Assembly (NCBI GenBank): GCA_002914845.1
Contig: JXTC01000007.1
Span: 2,258,321-2,322,320 of the forward strand
Source: Trema orientale
Taxonomy: Eukaryota; Streptophyta; Magnoliopsida; Rosales; Cannabaceae
Reading direction: 5' to 3'
Length of the DNA: 64,000 bases
This document shows, piece after piece, positions 36,190 to 47,887 of the stretch. A model generated the notes under the pieces. It did no database searches, was not told the DNA's origin, and saw nothing but the letters and a program-made list of their open reading frames with translations. The translations under genes were made by a program, and so were the position numbers. Position 1 is the stretch's first letter; every line of letters begins with the position of its first letter.

Positions 36190-36827
36190 TTAATAACTCA
36201 CAAGTGCACAAATATACTGAAATATATAAAAAAGCTAGCAACGAGGTCGAATCTATAGGAACTGCTAAAATTTAAAAATTCTAACCTAAAAATATTATAA
36301 TTCTAATTAACCTAGTCAAAAAGTAAACTAAATAATAAAAGTTGTATTGAAAGAAACGAAAAATAAACAACCAAATTAAAGTTGAATAAGTAATTAGAAA
36401 CTTGAATTCGAGGGCTTAAATAATTATTATCTTCTATTAATTAATTCTCATAATTTATTATTATGAATACATGATTGGAGTGCTAAAATTATTGTCTTCT
36501 ATTAATTAATTCTCATAACTCGAAGTCAATCTATATCTACTCGTGGATATAACAATGAAGTGAAAAATAAATAAATCTTGTGCATATTTTTCTTCGCTTC
36601 ATATATAATATGTCTAAGTATTCAATGTATCAAATAATAACATTACAAAGAATCAAAGTAACAACAATAATTTTTAAAGAGTCAAGCTAAGATTAATCAA
36701 ATAAATCTCTAACTATCAAGAATACATGATATTAATGAAGAAAGAAAATTATATCTAATAATCATGAGAAATGAGGAAAATATTCATTAAAGTGAACATA
36801 AGAGAATTAAATTAATAAAAAGATAAA
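36190..36827 (+). repeat. Truncated copy of the hairpin-ended repeat family
   Basis: AACTCACAAGTGCAC, then GAGGTCGAATCTATAGGAAC and GCTAAAATTTAAAAATTCTAA, parallels the left end of the elements at 54780 and 60425 (GCAAGTGCACG, then TCGAACCTACAGGGAT, then CTAAGTATCAAAATTAT). The hairpin end is missing. The relation is by eye and weak. Confidence 0.3.
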
Positions 36828-38906
36828 ACCATTGTCAAATAGGGTTCTACCTGTCACGACCCAAACCCCAGGCCAGTGGCAGAAGAGGAATTTCATAAGT
36901 AGAAATTCATAATTTGTTTTAGAAAACTTTAGAAACTTCAATTTTTTAAAAAAACGACAACTAGTTCAAAAATGACAGCTTATGTAAAAGTTTATAAAAA
37001 TAGTTCAAATTGTAAATTTCCACAATTTGTGATTATCACTAGACATAGACTGTTAATAATAGTAATAAAATATACATATGCATCACCATCGTCATCACAA
37101 GTAGGCATAATAGATAATACAGGCTAAATCCAAAGTATGAGCCTTAAATGTGATTATAAATCCAAAATGAGTTATTAAGTAGTTACCAACAACTAAACTA
37201 GTAACTATCTTCCTCTTTTGGTCACTCCACACCGGAGTTGCCCAAGTCACACTGCACATCACCTGAGAGAGAAAAAATCAGTAGGAATTCAATTACCTTT
37301 TTGGTATGAATGCAACTTTTCAAACCTACATGGTTAGTATTTTTCCAAAATCCATTTACAAAACAAGTTTGCAAAGTAATCAAGATCATGAGTAACCATG
37401 TAATCAAAACTAAAACCAAAATTATAATCATGTTCATAATCATGTTGTACATATCATAAATCAACCAAGTACAAATATATGTATGAGCTCCCATACTCTC
37501 ATCACGGTCCTGTAATACCTCTTGAACAGAGGTACCCAGCATCCTGACACTACTCGGAGGTGTGTCAGCAAATCTTGCACAGGGACCTAGGTCTCTCACC
37601 TAGCGCTGCAGCAACTCGTGAGCGATCTAAATACCATAATGCTAAAATAGAACTCAAGTATGTGATCCTATGGTAGGTACAACATTTCACAGAGTATGTA
37701 ATAACCATGCATCAAGTATATCAAGAAATTATACTTTAAAACTTATTTGGTATTATTCTGGGATTTACAGAAAATCAGATAGCATAACAGCTATATTTTC
37801 GCAAAAATAAATTTTTAAACCTGCATAAAAATCATACAAACTAATCCCAGAATAATCCACTATATTTTAATAGTTCACAAGTTTATCAAATATCCAATCA
37901 AACCATTGAAATCTATGAAAATCGACATTTTTAAGAAATAGGTCATAATGCACATTTTAAATCAAAATAAGTACAAAACTTGGTAATTAAACCCCTACCT
38001 CGCCTGGATAGCTAAGCTAAGCTATCAACCCTTGTAGATTCTCCCGTTGGTCAACCGGTCGCTTCGAGGGTCGTTTCGAGATCCCCCAAGCTTACTTTGA
38101 GAGGTGACTTTCTAAACAAAGTCTCAAATTGCGAAACGGTGGTCACCACTGAATTCAGAACACCCAAAAATATTGGGTGAGACATATAACTCGATTAATT
38201 TGGGCCCCGGGCCCGTGGCATGCAAATTGAGGCAAAATCTTGAGCCTCGTATTTCAGATTTCGTGCCACCTCACAACCTATTGATGTTTTATATCAAAAC
38301 TCGTCTCTTGATCTTACTTAGTCTATTTCCGAAGTCCAATTTTAATTTCGAGGCCTGTAGCTCAAGGTTGGACTTAATTAGAAACTAATTAGAAAAGATA
38401 TAAAAATACTAATTTCTAAAAATATTTAGATAAATGCTGCAAAATTCAGTCATGAATTTCTCTCAATCCGTTTATCTATTTTCCACAAATCTACCATCCA
38501 TTCTCCTATCTTAAACACATTTTCATCCCTCAGAGTTTCATGAGCAATGGATTAACATAGCAAAAGTAATTGCATAAATGCCATTTTTTGTGACGAAAAT
38601 GACATAAAAAGTTTTAGGAGCTCACCGGAGCTTCTTGGCCGGAAATTTATGGTGGTGAGGGGCTTGGCTAGACTCAAGGGAGCTTGGGCTTCCTTTTCAC
38701 GGTAGTGGGTGGTGGCTATGGGCGGCGGAAGGCCGGAATTCACTGCGTTTGGCCGCGAGTTGGGGGCGACTTCGCGCCTGGCTGCGCGATAGTGGCCGGC
38801 GATGGGTGGCGTCTGGTCGCCGGTCAACTGGGAAGAGATTCCAGCCGGTGTTGGGAGGTGGGTCGACATTGGCTGTGAGGAATCAGCCTGCAAAGTGAAG
38901 GTGGCG

Positions 38907-38938
<32 letters not shown>

Positions 38939-39600
38939 AGGAAGAGGGAGAGAGAGTACACGTGAGAGGGAGATGGAGATTAGGGATTGCAGGGGAATTT
39001 GGGGCTTTTGTGACATATGTCACTTAATGGGCTGGTGCCACAACTTTTTAAAATTCTATTATGTCCCAAGTTTCAGAGTTTGTCTTCATTCAAGTCCTTA
39101 AGAATCGAATTTGACCCCAACTTTGAAAATTTCTTCCACTTTGTTCCTTACCTGAAATTAATTCATACTTTAACCAATTTTATTTATTTTAAATTCTCAA
39201 TTTTGTGAAAAGACTAAAATATCCCTTATAAAAATCAAGGTTTTTACACCACCCTCTCAACGCCTTTTCCTCTACCAAATCCCAACACGATATACTAGTG
39301 TTAGTACTAATATTTCCTTATTTTTCTAACTCCATAGTTTCCCAAACTCATTATTTTTTACCCTCGATCACTTTCTCCTTCTCATCAGGATCCTTACTTG
39401 GCCTCAGACTTCCCTGAGGTTGTCATTGTTTGCTTGGAAGAAGACAACGTCATTTCACTCACCATGGCAATCTACTACCAATTTCCACCACCTCATTAAT
39501 GATCAATTCTTCGAAACCACGAAACTCTACCCTTTTGTAGCCCCAACTTTGAGGTATCTCACAAATAAGTTTCAGTTTTAGTAATTCAGATCATTTTGTT
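36828..39600 (+). pseudogene. BAHD acyltransferase fragment, copy 3, split by a solo LTR
   Basis: The right part (39249-39600) parallels copy 2 from CCTCTCAACGCCTTTTCC through CCAAACTCATTATTTTT, GACTTCCCTGAGG and TTTGTTTGCTAAGCTTAT. About 24 bases just left of the LTR (36828-36851, ending GGGTTCTACC) extend the same alignment. The fragment therefore existed before the LTR at 36852-39248 landed in it. It has no open frame and is pure remnant. Confidence 0.65.
36847..39253 (-). mobile_element. Long Ty3/gypsy-type solo LTR (2.4 kb)
   Basis: The body 36852-39248 begins TGTCACGACCC and ends GGTTTTTACA in plus orientation; read on the minus strand it is TGTAAAAACC...GGGTCGTGACA. The flanks CTACC (36847-36851) and CCACC (39249-39253) are a target duplication with one mismatch. 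No internal region or second LTR is present, so it is a solo LTR. It shares end words and an internal TCTGAATTCAGTGGTGA with the LTR at 43780-45519, so both belong to one family, resembling Tekay/Del chromoviruses. A (GAA)n run at 38911-38938 lies inside. ORFs on either strand within it are chance. Confidence 0.8.
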
Positions 39601-42600
39601 TGCTAAGCTTATTAAAAAACTAGATGAGATATGGCCAAGAATGAAAGAAAAATCCTAGAAATCTTCATCTCGGTCTTTTTCGACAAATGGCATAAACCTT
39701 TATAATTTAATGAGTGGTAATTCTAGGTTTTTGGACCGTTATTCTTGTCCTTTACAATTTTTTTTTCCCCTGGTTCTGCATGACTTGGTCATTGGCCATT
39801 ACACATTTTTGTCAATGGCGGTAACAAATTTTTGGGTTGATTCACTTGATTAATGTTATAATATCAGTAGACAAAGAGATTTATGGGATTGATGACCATT
39901 ATCTTTATGTGGGATATGGAGGACTACATATTACATTTCTCCCATGCAAGAGATTTATGCTACTTATATCATGGTTTGTATTAGATATTACAATAGTGTA
40001 TTATGAGACTAGTGAATTCTACTCCTGTCGAAATTCCTCAATTCAAATGGACATTCATTTTTGTATTCCTATGTCCATTACTGTGATAAGCTATATGAAC
40101 CTCATTGGTTCTAAAATAGCAATTCGGTGTCTTGTATCTTGATTGGCATGACCTGACATTATTTGTGCTTGTGGGATTGTGATTTAAATTTCTTGGAAAT
40201 TATTTGTGCGTAGTTTGAATGTTTGATAAATCGTTTCCATGGGCTTATATCATGCATTAATAGGACTTTTGGATGGTCATGATATATTAATTTTCATTCA
40301 TGGATCGATTTAATAATATGAACTTAGTTAAAAAAAAAATGTGTTCTTTTCTAGTCTTACCAAGTTTATTTTTTTTTTTTTGTAAGAAAATTCTTGAATT
40401 AGTGGAATCTAATTGGTTAAAAATTGGTATAATGTGTAATGTTTGCTTGAATATTGCATTGTACTAGTTTTGTCAAATTTATTTATGTGACCCTTAATGT
40501 AGATATTTTTGTAAAAATTGAAATTTGGTTAGACATAAGTTGATTAATTAGTCTTGAAACTTTGGGAAAATTTCAAGGTTTTGTATGAGGTAGACATTTG
40601 CATTTGACCAATGAATTATCTTTGTTTTTAAAAGAACTATATACGTTTTAATTTTGAATAGTAATTGGATGTATGAAATACATATTTTTCAAGGAATGCA
40701 TAGTTTTAAAAATTAATAATACTACTTGAATTTAAGGTTTGTGAAATTACTAGGAATATAAGATTTAAATAATTACTTTACTTAAAACTAGTTGTGGTAC
40801 TAGTGAGGTCTCATTGTATATTTAGAGATGTTAATTTAAAAATAAAGTTCCTAAATATTTTTTCTAATTTTGAATATACTAAATTCAATTGTTAAAAATT
40901 ACCGAGTTTTTACTTGTCACATAATTTTGAATCTAAAGAAATTTTTGGAAAATTGAATTGTAAAGTAACTTGGGAATTAAACATAAAATATTTATGGAAA
41001 TATATATGTGGAAACTTTTGACAACAAAGTTGATTTCTTGGAAAATCTTTGATGTGATTTAATGTGGTATGCATATAAATTTTTGAAAGCTTATACGTAT
41101 ATTTCTAAAGTCAAATGTATCATATCTTGTTATAAGAATTTGTTAAGTATTATTGGTTATGCTAACGTGTTTAGAACCTTGTATAAATTGAAAAATTTTA
41201 TATTTTGAAAACTTATTTTGGAAGTTTTGTGAGAATCTTATTGTTATGACCCTATTTGTCTTATTGTTTGGATTCAGTTATTCTTCCAAACTTTTCATTA
41301 TGTATATGTGGCTTGTTTATTTGAAGTATTTATGATTCTAGTAATCATTGGATTGTTAAATCCTTGATATGCCATAAATGTCTCGATTATTGGGTAAGTG
41401 AGTTAGGTGGAATTGACTTTGTATTATTTGCCTCAACTAGATAATTGGGTACCTTTGTAACTAATTTTTAACTTGGTTTTCTAAGTATTGGGAACTCCTA
41501 GTGTTGGGAGCTTGAGATGACATTTCATTTGAGTTTTTGAATAAAAATATTTTGGTTTTGAATACCTAAGCCTTGGAGAGACTTAGGTGGTGTATAATGG
41601 CATATTGCCTTTTTCTTCAAAATTCCATCTGAACTTTTGAATTCATGGAGTTTGTGCATATTATAAATTGGTTGAATATATAAAAAGGTTATTTTCTATA
41701 AACATGCTTTACAAGTTGAGTGAGGTGGAAAAAAAAAATTATACTTGATACACTCTATTATTTTCTAAAATGCTTTATAGGTTCTTCCTATTGTTAAAAT
41801 GTCTTTCGAAATTATTTTTAATAAAATTGTCAGAGTGTGGTACCTTAAAGTTGTAAATCTTAAAGAAAGCCTCACTTAAACATTACTTAAACATTTTCAT
41901 TAATAGAGAACTATGAGAAACTATATGCATAACGTGGTTTACCAACAAAAATATATATATATATGCTCTTGAATCTCTTAGAAAGACATGTTTGAAAACT
42001 ACGGAAAAGTTTTGAAAATTTTAAGAAAATTATGTTTAACTACGATTTAAAAGAAATTGTCATGTTTTAAGTGCTTGATAGTTTAATTAGTAAACTATAT
42101 ATCAAGCGAGAAACTTCTTCTTGTCCTACTTACTTAGATTAGTAAGTGGAATTAATATGTTAGACACGAAATTGATTGACTAATGATGACAAGATTCAAT
42201 CTTATCGTTGTATTCCCTTTTGGTATTAATGAGTAAGTACTACTTGAGATACTTTTCTTGTGTTGACTTTTGGGAATATTTGGAGACTTTGATTAAAATC
42301 TATTATGGATTAGAGTCATCGTTGAGGTCGTTGGTATTGAGTTCAACTTGTGACTCATTACTTGATTTGAGATAGATCCAAGCATCATTATAGTGGTATA
42401 ATTGATGGCATAGGGGTCAGTTCACTCATAAGTCTATACTGAGAGTTATTGAACTCTTGCTATTATATCTTAAAAAGGGATACTTGAAGTTCAAGTTTGG
42501 TTTACGTATGGCCAAGGTAAGACTTTATTGTGAACTTGTGTAGTATTTTTATATACCCCTAATTTTGTGTCGTATGTTTTCAAAAATATTTTTGAAAAAT

Positions 42601-43779
42601 TGTTTATGATTTTTTTTAAAATGAAATGAGGTTAGATGGGAGATAGGTGTCGCTACAGAGACAGCCTATTCTATTGGAACCTTATTTCTAGGGCATTGTA
42701 GTGTTATTAACAGTTTTATTTGCGTATTGGGTATTGAGTCATTTCTATATAACTTCCTTTTGTACCAAAGACTCTCTAAGTCTTTGGAGGTGATTGATGA
42801 TTTAAGATTGTTATTATAATCCTATATTGGGCAAAGAGACTTGGAAAGTCTCTGGGTTTAATTGTGGTATGAGTTAATAGCATATGATATTACCTTGGAT
42901 AAAAGACTTGAGAAGTCTTTGGGCAATATTTGTTATATGGATATTTGCATTTTATATGTCTAGACTGTAGTGATCCTATTGGTATTTGTTGTGCTAAGTG
43001 CTTCTATGTTGGAGATTTCTATTCATACTGATTCTAGTCTTATCCTTGACTAGAAATGTCTTGTATGTGTGATCGTTACTCACTCATTATAAGGAACAGT
43101 AAATGACTTATGTCATTGTACACTTATTGTCGTTTTTGACCTCTAAACTTATCTATCTTGTGTGTGATGTAACACAAGTATAATTGTTTTCCACTCGAGA
43201 CCTTGTTGAGTATTATACTGTATTGATGAGGAATCTTGTTAGAGTCTTTAGACTCAGTGACTGTTTAGGACCAAGTTTAACTGTAGATAAATGGAATGGT
43301 CCCAGTGTGTTATTGATCTGGTGTGATCTAGTGATGGTATTGTACATACCTGACATTTGGTCTGCTATACTATATTGGTGCCTAACAATCACTGTTCTGA
43401 TTATAGAAGTCCTGTGTTTTCGACTTCTAGTCCTGATTAATGCTAATGCTTCTGCGAATAATTACCAATTTGGGGTCATCGATTCCTAACTCTTGTGTCA
43501 AGGCCTTATGCCTATTGATGAGTCATCTTGCGATTCCATGTCTTTTGTGTACATCCTTATCATATACCTTTGTGTGACATTGGTATATTGGTGGAATCCT
43601 AACACTAAGTGAGAAGTGCATGTTTTACACCTCTTGATTTAACCAGTGTTTGATTTGCTACTCCTACACTCTATGACCGGTGGTTCACTCTTTTTTTTTT
43701 GGCTATTACCCCTTGTTGTTTTACTTGTACCTCTGTGGTATTTGAATTTCGAGACGAAATTCTTTTAAGGAGGGAAGGA
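39601..43779 (+). mobile_element. Probable decayed internal region of a Ty3/gypsy element
   Basis: It ends in GAATTTCGAGACGAAATTC and a polypurine tract (AAGGAGGGAAGGA, 43767-43779) directly before an LTR, the typical close of a plant chromovirus. The rest is AT-rich without recognisable gag-pol domains. It contains loosely repeated words around CTTTGGAG/GACTTGG (41560-42930). No matching 5' LTR was found, so the left limit is arbitrary. Confidence 0.45.
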
Positions 43780-45519
43780 TATAAAACCCCTTAAAAATTA
43801 TAAGGGTAAAATGATCTTTTGGCCCTTTCTTTTTCAAAAAAAAATTTTAAAATTTGAATTTTGGGTTATAATGTGAAAAGTTTTGAAAGAGGGACCAATT
43901 TGCAAAATAGAAGGACTTAAATGACGAAATTTTCAAACCAGGGACTAATTAACAAAATCTGGAGGTCCATTTATTGATGGATACGTGGTCTGTAGCCCAT
44001 TTCCTCTCAGCTCTCTCTTTCTCTCGCAGCCGAAAACCGGTGAAACCACCAAAATTCCGGCGAAATCCGACGAGCTACTTCCCAACGTCGTTGAGCACCG
44101 CCACTACCCGCAGTCGACAGCTGGAGGTAGGACAATCCTCACACTGCCGTCCCTGCCGCCTGAAACGGCTCCGTTCACCACCGGTAACGCCATGAAGCCG
44201 CAATATTCTTTCCATCGCCAGTGCCTATTCCGGCATCCATTCGCCGTGAAACTGGTCCCATTCAACTCATCTCATCACGATCTTTCACGTGGTATATATG
44301 TCTAAACTCGATTTTGCCCAGATCGAATTTTTGTCAATTTTGAGTTATTTTAGTTTCATATTTAAATTTTTCAATCCGACCGTTAGATCGTAAAATAAAC
44401 CTCATATTTGTGATGTACTCGTGAAAATAAAAATTTTGATTTATATATATTGACTATATTTAGTGACAGGCGCAAAAAAAGAAATCTGACGGCTCAGATT
44501 TTCTTGTTTTGCGTGTCGTGGGCCCGAGTTCGACCTGTGCCCGAATCAGTCAAATTATATATCTAACATAGTATTTTTAGGTGCTCTGAATTCAGTGGTG
44601 AAGTCCGTTTCATGATCTGAAACTCTGATTGAAAATCGAATTTTCAAACATATCGATCGAAGATGCAAAAACGATGCCCGACCCCCCAAAACGACACCTA
44701 AACGACGCCAAACTTTCTCCATAGCCCCGTAACACTATTTGAACACTCGATTGAGGTAGGGATTCGATTACTTGATCTTTAAATTGGTTTAATTTTTTTG
44801 TTCACATATTTTCAATAAATATGGAATTTTGTGATTTAATTTCTAAAAATTGTGTTTTTATATGTTTTTGACCTGATTTGAGATATAAACTGCCTGGGAG
44901 ATACGTCACACTGATTGGCGTGTTATATATACTGTTTTGAACTATTTTCTGCAGGAAATTAGATTTTTGGGATTTAATCAAAAAGGGCCGTTATAATGCC
45001 GAAATTTTTAGAAAATCCAAATGATTTGAGAACTCAGTTTTGAGGACTAAAAGTGGTTTGATTAAAGAGTGCTGCATGGTTATTTTGAGATTTTGTGGAA
45101 ATGGTACATATCCTTATTTTGTCATTCATATAGCATTTGCATGCATTCACACACTTACGCGGTTGTCGGACTTATAGTACCCACATTGGGCGTTCGGACT
45201 TATGGTCGCCTCATTTGGTGGCTCGGACTTACGGGTGACCCATTAGGACACCTCGGACATTATGATTGCATACATAGTTATGAATTTATAAGTGTTTCTA
45301 AAATATTAATTAAAATTTCCTATAAAATTTAAGTAAAATATTTTCTCGAAAAATCTAGATTAAAAAAAGGGTTCCCTTAATTCGAATTTTACTTACTTTA
45401 AAGGACTAAAATATAAAATTTCAAGTACTAAATTTTTTGGAATTTTGGAAAATTATTATTTACCACTATTTCAACAAAAATTTACTAATAGTCACGGCCT
45501 TAGATTTCTGGTCGTGATA
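43780..45519 (+). mobile_element. Ty3/gypsy 3' LTR (1.74 kb)
   Basis: It follows a polypurine tract and begins TATAAAACCCCTTAAAAATT (canonical TG mutated to TA), ending CTGGTCGTGATA (CA mutated to TA). It contains about 30-bp tandem units with TCGGACTTAYGG at 45166-45260. It is related to the solo LTR at 36852-39248 but in the opposite orientation. Both termini have lost the conserved dinucleotides, so it is old. Confidence 0.7.
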
Positions 45520-46022
45520 ATAACTCTTTCTATGTGGTACCCATAGATTACTCTTTCTATCTATTATGATTTAATTCTCATTTATTAGGTTGTTTATCGT
45601 GTATCATTTCTTCTTTGTCACTTTGGTTTTCCTTTTTCGTCTTTGGTTAGACTTTTAACGTTAAATTAATTCAAGTCGTTCTAGATTATGATATAGCAAG
45701 GTGGTGGTTGATAATATTTTTTTTATTTAAATTCAAAGCTAATGCAGATTGGAACCATCATAATTGGATCGATTGCTAAGAGCATTTTCAAGCCAAGTTG
45801 ACCATCAAAATCTCAAAACTAGTATATAAACGTCTAAATTCGAAAAGAAGACTAGCTAACCATAAAGAATTAAGCAAAAAAAAAAAAACAACTTGTGTAA
45901 TGGTTTATCTAGGGTTTTTCTAACCACCAGAGTATCATTTCCAGCATACTAGGCAAATTTCAGCTATGCAATCTTATACTCTTCCCTAATGCTAGTACAA
46001 ACTACAAATATTGTGCATGTAG
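45520..46022. other. Short intergenic stretch
   Basis: No gene or repeat recognised. The last bases (AATATTGTGCATGTAG) read like an intron end and acceptor before the P450 exon remnant. Confidence 0.4.
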
Positions 46023-46560
46023 GATATACTCGTGGCCAGTTCAGAAACAAGGATCAGCACAGTTGAATGGCCAGCCAGTGGCCGAGCTATTATGCCACCC
46101 CAAATTGAAGATCAAGGGAAAGGCGGAGCTTGATCTGGTCGTTGGTTCAAACAGAAAGGGAGAGAGTGGCATTAACAATCTTCTTTACTTGCACGGTGTT
46201 ACTGAGGAAACACTTTCACAAAATTCCCCAGTTCCATGAGCTACCAGGCAACAATTCTTGGAGTACTTTATACCAAAATAACTTGGTGTTTGTGAATGCT
46301 TGGCCAAGTGGAAGAGAGACCTAGATGTTAAAGATGGGCCTTTGTCCTTCATGCTTGTGAGATTCTACACTCAAAAGCTGATTACAAGGGGCAGCATTAT
46401 AACCTAATCCTGTTCAGATACTAGTGAAGCTAACGGGTAAAGAATGTGCGCCCAAGCATGCCACTGGCTTATCCATTGCTTCACCTTGTTTTCGAATTAT
46501 TGCTTCACCAATTCGTCAGGAAAATTGATGGCAAATTTAATTGATTTAGAGAGCATGGAT
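46023..46560 (+). pseudogene. CYP76A-like P450 second-exon remnant
   Basis: After an AG acceptor the sequence parallels exon 2 of P450 genes 2 and 3, in shifting frames: ILVASSETRISTVEW (I-helix), ELLCHPKLKIKGKAELD, GINNLLYLHGVTEETL, then ADYKGQHYNLI and RMCAQACHW at the heme region. The ExxR, PERF and FxxGxR motifs are destroyed and there are several stops. No first exon was found upstream. It shows that the P450 tandem once extended, or was copied, some 16 kb to the right. Confidence 0.8.
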
Positions 46561-46965
46561 AAGAAGAAAAGGTAAAGGATAGTATCATAGATGTTCTTGC
46601 CACTACTTCCAGTGCCCATAAAATGCATAGCATAGACTTAACTCGATCAAATACATGCACTTCCTTTAAGAACCCTTCTGTTGTAATATATCTTGTTTGA
46701 AGCCTATAATACACGAGATATCAGTTTTCCTCCTGTAAGGATAAAGTAAAATCTGAAGCAAAAGCGGGATTCATAGAAACAGTTACAAAGGACTTGACAC
46801 TAAATTGTTACATTATTGATCGAAGTGAAAATGCGCTGAGTCCAATTTGTAGTATTCTACATTTTGTAAGTTTTAATATGATAACAAAGGAATGGGAGTT
46901 AAATATCCCTATTTTATACCATAAAGACTTCATCTTACAAGACAAAATAAATTATGAGTAGCCTA

Positions 46966-47474
46966 TGTTAGATATGCATAATGAATTGTTAAACCAAATA
47001 CAATCCTAGAATCTATCATGCCAAATTGTCAAGAAAAGATTTGTTGAGAGAAAACTCGTGACTAACCTGGATCCATTGTGTTTGACTACAAAGGATGTGA
47101 TCATGTAAGCAGAAGCGATTAGTTAATTAGAGCCTGAAGGTAGAAGGTCTTCCACAGCCAGAATACTATTTGTATACTCAATAGGTTCTCTCTTTATTGA
47201 TGGAGGTAGAAGAGAAGAGCGTACGTTCTATTTGGCTTGCGGACCAAAACCTTAATAGTTATGTCTATATATTGACAGTCAATAGAGATCCCATCAATCC
47301 TTATTGGTCCAGTATTGGGTAACCATATATTACACAACCCATACTTAATTAGTAATTTTCTAAGCCTATAATTAGATCACTTAATAGCCTCATTTAATTA
47401 GACAGCCTTAATATATAATTGTTGTATAAAAAACATGTAGCCCACTTTAGGATATACACATATATATCCTAACA
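46966..47474 (-). repeat. 3' LTR of the copia element (509 bp)
   Basis: Collinear with 57918-59148 once the hAT insertion there is removed (509 versus about 503 bases). It carries the uninterrupted site GTTCTATTTGGCTTG at about 47226-47240, which is the empty site for that MITE. Confidence 0.92.
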
Positions 47475-47485
47475 ATCTTCTACTT
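47475..47485 (-). other. Polypurine tract of the copia element
   Basis: On the minus strand AAGTAGAAGAT directly precedes the LTR start TGTTAGGATAT. It is a slightly mutated form of the usual copia tract AAGTGGGAGAT. Confidence 0.75.
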
Positions 47486-47887
47486 GGGCTACATGAACTT
47501 TCTTGGGACAATTGTATAATGAAAACTTCAGTGCGCACTTTATTGCTGCCTGTTAAGAAATTACTCTTTAAGATAATCTGAACTATCTTGTATATCAATA
47601 TGAAACCAAAGAGGCTTTCATTGCACTTAGGTAGGCAACTAAACCCATCAATGATTACCAAATCAATACACACAATGACACAGATCAAGTATGGATGTAT
47701 GACACAGAAATTATATAAAAAGTGATCTTACATGCCTATTTCTATTTGGTCCTACTTTATGATTCTAACGAATCAACCTTAGTCTTTCTCTTTATGCAAA
47801 ACCGCAACTTTATACAAAACAGCAGATAGAAAGAAAATAAAACATAAATTCAGAGTGTAAGAGAAAACCATCACTATATTGATATCA

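Noticed and set aside
38552-39016. Minus-strand ORF of 154 codons
   Set aside because: Lies wholly inside the 36852-39248 LTR and includes a poly-Phe stretch from a (GAA)n run. Chance ORF in a repeat.
43974-44305. Overlapping plus-strand ORFs at about 44 kb
   Set aside because: Inside the 43780-45519 LTR; proline/serine-rich chance reading without a family.
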